In this document: one piece after another, positions 59,732 to 64,000 of the stretch
Layout of the letters: the number at the start of each line of letters is the position of its first letter
How positions within the stretch are numbered: position 1 is the stretch's first letter
DNA from: Lates calcarifer
Taxonomy: Eukaryota; Chordata; Actinopteri; Centropomidae
Reading direction: 5' to 3'
Length of the DNA stretch: 64,000 nt
Assembly (NCBI RefSeq): GCF_001640805.2
Contig: NC_066849.1
Span: 22,492,405 to 22,556,404, forward strand
Position numbers and translations under genes: made by a program
Notes under the pieces: generated by a model
Told to the model about the DNA's origin: nothing
Seen by the model: only the letters and a program-made list of their open reading frames with translations
The model's database searches: none

Positions 59732-62700
59732 GTAACCTGCCTCTGGGCCCGTTGCATGCGTTTACTGCTTTATTCGTTTGTGACATGATGTTGTTTCCAG
59801 TCCTTTGTGGTCTCTGAAGTTCAGGACATATGAGCATGCCTCTCCTTGTTTTTTTTCACGCTCTATTCATTCATTTCTTGTGTTTTGTGAGACACTTCTG
59901 CAGATTTCCCAAGATTCTTGAATCTGTGGGAACTGCTGTTGTTGCATTGGTGAAATTCTACAGACATCGTGTCTCAACACGTCGTAGAAACATTTGAAAG
60001 TGCTTCATGTAGCATTTTAATATCAATAAATTGTTACAGACAGACAAGCTTAATAGAACTCTATATTTCTGTGCAAATGGAGCTAGAGCGCCAGAGGTCT
60101 CACTGGCAGATGGTGGAAGGAATGAACACTGACGGAAAAATAACTTGCAACATGTTTAGAAAAAGGAGACAGAACTGGAGGGGAGGCAGCTGGGCAGTTT
60201 AATATCCTCATGGTTTCATGGTTTAATATAGAGAATCAGTCCCATTAATCGATAAAACACATTATAAAATGTGAGACAAGTTGAATCTGCAATGAGTCCT
60301 TTGTTTAGGCTAATTATATCTTGTGTCATTAATTCGACAATCATTATCTCATTATCATGACTTTTAAAAATGCTACATGTAGCATGTTTGAGAGACAAGC
60401 ACTGCAGCATGCTCACACTTTGCCTTTATCGTAATAACTGAATATACATTTTACAGCAATAACTTGTGAACCCAGAACCAAAATGTTGCTTTAATGCTGG
60501 TTTGGTTTTCTGGACCAAGTTAATATAGAGCATGCTAACGCTGTGATTACTGATACTGCATTTGTAGTTTGTCTGATGTGACTGTGTCTTTTTTGTATTG
60601 TGCACATGGTCTGACGTGGATGTGATGTGAGAGATTACACAGTGAATAGACCTGTGTGTAATCACAGCACCACTTGAAGTGCGTCAGAAAGAGTTAATTT
60701 TAAGCTTAAACTTTTAGACTTTTACTCACCATCTCTTTGTCTGTCTCATAATGTCTGTTTACTGTGCTACAGAGTCTTTTTTTCTGAGTCTGTATACAGG
60801 GTGTTCATTAGACCGAGAGTGAACCAGAGTGGGAGGAGAGCTGAGACAGGCTCCAGTCTCATCCACTCAGTGTACATGTAGTTACAATTTGTGAACTGCA
60901 GGAGGCAGCAGAGGCCAAGGCTAATAGTGGGTGTTGCTTTCACAAATCAAGCCCTGACTGAACTGAATTAATCAAACTGTTAGCAAATAGCAAGCATCCT
61001 GACTGAATAATGTTGGTACAGACAGATGATTATAAAGGCAATATGGGGGCTTATTATGATTAGTATTGACAAACCTTCTAGTCAGTTTGAGGTTGACTTG
61101 AGGGTTAATGCAACCCACACAGCAGGAGTATAATTGAACTTCACTGGCAAAATTTATATCTACTGCAGAGTCTGGAAGGGGAGAAACAGTAAAAAGTCAT
61201 TTGCTGTCTCACTATAACACTCAAACAGTAAGACATACATAGTCCACTCACAGACGTTAGTGGCTCTTAGTCATTAAGCTAATGTAGATAATTAGGAAGG
61301 AAGGAAAGACAGAGAGGGTCAGGGAGTGGCAAGAGATGGGATAAAGAGAGAATTACAGGCAGACAGTCACAGAGACAGAGGGCAGATTTGTTGGTGGCTG
61401 TTAATCATCCTGTCAGTCAGCCAAATCACTCCTCCCCAATGAATCTCTTTCCCCTCCTGCTGATACAGTAATAGATATTAAGAGTCAGTAAGACCTTTAC
61501 ACTGGACTTACTGTATGTCAAATCAGCTCCTGTAAATGTAGATACAATAACAGTATGGAACTAGCTTGACCGAACCCTTGGTGGTACTGAGTAGCCTTTG
61601 ATAACTTTAGCATTTAGCATTAAATGTTTCTGCATGTTGTCGCTCTAAAAGTAGAACAAAGATGGGGAGGCATCTAATGTTGCACCTGCAATGTCGTCTC
61701 ACCTTGTCTTTGTTGGTTTCTAGCCATGTAGCAGAGTGAAATTTCATCAACCAACAAGGTAACTTAAAACGGGAATATTAACTTTATCACTCTTTTCGAT
61801 CAGGACAGGTGTGACCAGAAAAGACAATCAACCATTCTCTAAAGCACTATGAAAAATGTAGCCATGGTAAATGTGCCAGTGGGTATTGCATTACTCAACC
61901 ATAGAGATACAGCACGTTATATAAACAATATGTTAAATCAAAAAGCATTCAGCTTTAAATAGAAACATATATAAAATACGCTGACACCATTTCAATATTT
62001 GTGGATGTTGTCATTATTGCTACCATTATTTTATGTTAATTGTTGTTTATGCTGAAAGCAAGTAGTTGCCTATTTACACACTGAGAAGATACAGAGCAAT
62101 ATTACCTTTCATTTATAGCTGTGTGTCTGGCCACCTGGTGGATGTAATTACAATATTCACTCCTTTTTGCTCTGCGTTTGGTCTCCACCAACTCCCGAGG
62201 GAAGTATCTCAATTTTAAGCCGCTAAATGTTCTGCTATTTTCACCTGCTGATGCTGAGCAGGTGGTGTACAATGGGTTTTTAGAGCCTTTTCTCTGGAAA
62301 CAGCTGCCTGCTGTGGCCAAAAACAATGCTATGAGAGGTGTGAGAGTGAAACACAATAATAAAACTGTGGGCCATACAGCTGAATAATGAGCTGAAACTT
62401 GCTGTAGAGATGAGGTAAACACAGTCGAATGGACAGTCTGAACCTTACACAAAGAAATTTGATCCCTTGTTATTATCAAAATATTGATCCTCTTTAATTC
62501 ACAATATGCATGTATGTATATAGTAGCCTGTGCTGTATAGCTGAGAAGAAGCCCAACCTCCACACACAATCTCAGGGGCTAAATGTCTGTCTCAGCCTAC
62601 TGGGATTCTCCTTTTGCTTGAGCAGGTGCTTTGCTTGCTCTGCAGTGCTTTATGTCTATGTAGCTATACCTCCAGCATTTACCAGGGAGCTTGACAGCTC

Positions 62701-64000
62701 GTCAAAATGGTCCTTACCAGAATCTGAAAGGGATTTAATGGAAAGGCTGGGGGAAAGCCAAAATGGTTAGGAACCACTAGAATAGAGCACAGTATAGATC
62801 GTGTGTGGCGCCTGGTTTACAGTACTTTTAACTACACCAGTGTCCCTTTATGGCTGTTGACAATACAAAGCTAATATTTTTTACAATTGTATTGACAATC
62901 ATGTTAAAGTTAAAGGTGAAGTAATACAATGTGACAGGGCAACAAATTATGTTTCAGTTTGGGTTGGCTGCCTTTAGTTCATCAAATATGTTAATACTTC
63001 TACAGAATTCAAACTAGTAAATTTTTTGCAGTTCTTACATAAGCACAGTCTCTGCTAAAATCAGTAGAGATGACACCTTGAGTATGTATTAGGGCCAAAC
63101 ATACATAACTACATTGTTACTGGGTTACTGTGCCTACGGGGTCACACTGTCTAGAGCCTGCTAAGCTGGGACCCAAAATAGGTTGTGGGTCAGTCTGCAG
63201 ACGGCCCACAGCCAGGGCAGGAGAAGGAGCAAATAATTTGTTTATAAAAAGTGAACACAGCATTTGTATGCAAGGCAATCTATCACTAGCCTGGCCTACC
63301 TGTAGAGGATGGAAGGGCAAAGTTGGCTCTCTCAGCAGTCAAGCATTAAACATGCATGATGTGTGCTTTTATTTAATTGGTCCTAAAATATTAATAGAGC
63401 TGGCATTCACTGCCTGACATTTGACTGGAGAGAGAGGAAGAGAGAGAGAGAGAGGGAAAGAAGGAAAAAGTGAAAGAGAGAGGCACATGACGAGTTGTGG
63501 TATGACCAGTGTGTCAGAATTGTTGCTGTGTCAGCCAACATGTCTGTGGATTGTATTTTTTTGTTATGCTGGCCAGCTGCACACAGACAGACTGCAGAGA
63601 GTGACTGGCACATGCTAATGATATGGTTCCAGTTGTAATTTATGGCAGCTACAATGATAGCTTCTTACTGTGTGTTCACACTGTGGGCAACGTGATTGAT
63701 GTGTTGTCTGTTCTGACTGATTGTGGGCATCACGAGAAGCTCAGGTTGCATGAATGTGGTGTTCTGCAACTACATAGTATTCACTCTGCCCATGTGCTGT
63801 TTTAGAAAGAGTTTGTTAACTAGGGGAATTTATCCAATATATTATCATCAACAGCTTATATTGTGTGTTAAGTATTGAATGTCTGGAGTCAGCTTTTGAT
63901 ATTCATTAATTTTGCATTTCTTTAACCAACAACAAACCTCAGTGCAGCTGTGATGAAGTGGACAACGGGAAAGTGAAAGGCCATGCTTGAGTTTAAAGCT
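59732..64000 (+). other. dlg1-like intron (partial), right end of window
   Basis: No exon for the LVNTD or EEITLERG segments that lead into PDZ1 was found, so they lie beyond the window. The stretch is AT-rich. It holds repeat R1 copy 3 (62121-62490) and a GA tract (63430-63483). Confidence 0.75.
62121..62490 (+). repeat. Dispersed repeat family R1, copy 3
   Basis: It matches copies near 7131 and 47385 in CTCCCGAGGGAAGTATCTCA, AAGCCGCTAAATGTTCTGCT and ACTGTGGGCCATACAGC. It carries an extra stretch between the two conserved blocks. The 155-residue antisense open frame here lies within the repeat and is not counted as a gene. Confidence 0.7.

Noticed and set aside
62102..62569. 155-residue minus-strand open frame
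   Set aside because: It lies inside a dispersed repeat (R1 copy 3), has no recognised domain, and the sister copies do not keep the frame.

Overview
The window is vertebrate nuclear DNA, almost certainly from a ray-finned (teleost) fish. Genes are split into short exons with GT-AG introns of about 0.1 to 20 kb. The two proteins are vertebrate synaptic scaffolds. The intergenic and intronic DNA is AT-rich and full of CA/TG and GA microsatellites and fish-type repeats, including a Tc1/mariner relic and palindromic elements. No prokaryotic feature, CRISPR array, rRNA or convincing tRNA was seen.

Bases 1-22,725, + strand: the 3' half of lrrc7 (densin-180), a LAP-family (LRR and PDZ) postsynaptic scaffold. 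Fourteen coding exons were placed by reading splice sites and checking phase. They join into one open frame of about 1,010 residues that ends with the class I PDZ domain and a stop at 19473-19475. A 3' UTR of about 3.2 kb ends near an AATAAA at 22720. The N-terminal leucine-rich repeats must lie to the left of the window.

Bases 22,726-27,300: intergenic DNA with a palindromic repeat, a 16-bp minisatellite and microsatellites.

Bases 27,300-64,000, + strand: the 5' end of a DLG-family MAGUK gene, closest to dlg1/SAP97. Two alternative first coding exons are visible. One starts MPVRQK and leads into the L27 domain (beta-type isoform, 27,717). The other encodes MDCICILTTK, a predicted palmitoylated N-terminus (alpha-type isoform, 35,824). 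Both join in phase to the shared KYRYQ exon at 55,470. An 844-bp Pro/Ser/Thr-rich exon follows the L27 exon and is much longer than the equivalent part of mammalian SAP97. The PDZ1-3, SH3 and guanylate-kinase exons must lie to the right of the window.

The two genes lie in the same orientation, about 5 kb apart, and encode members of two families (LAP and DLG) that work together in cell polarity and at the postsynaptic density. The most notable observations are this neighbourhood, the alpha/beta N-terminal choice, the expanded low-complexity N-terminus of the DLG protein, and a possible small antisense membrane-protein ORF inside the large DLG intron. I found no clear evidence of an entirely new molecular system.
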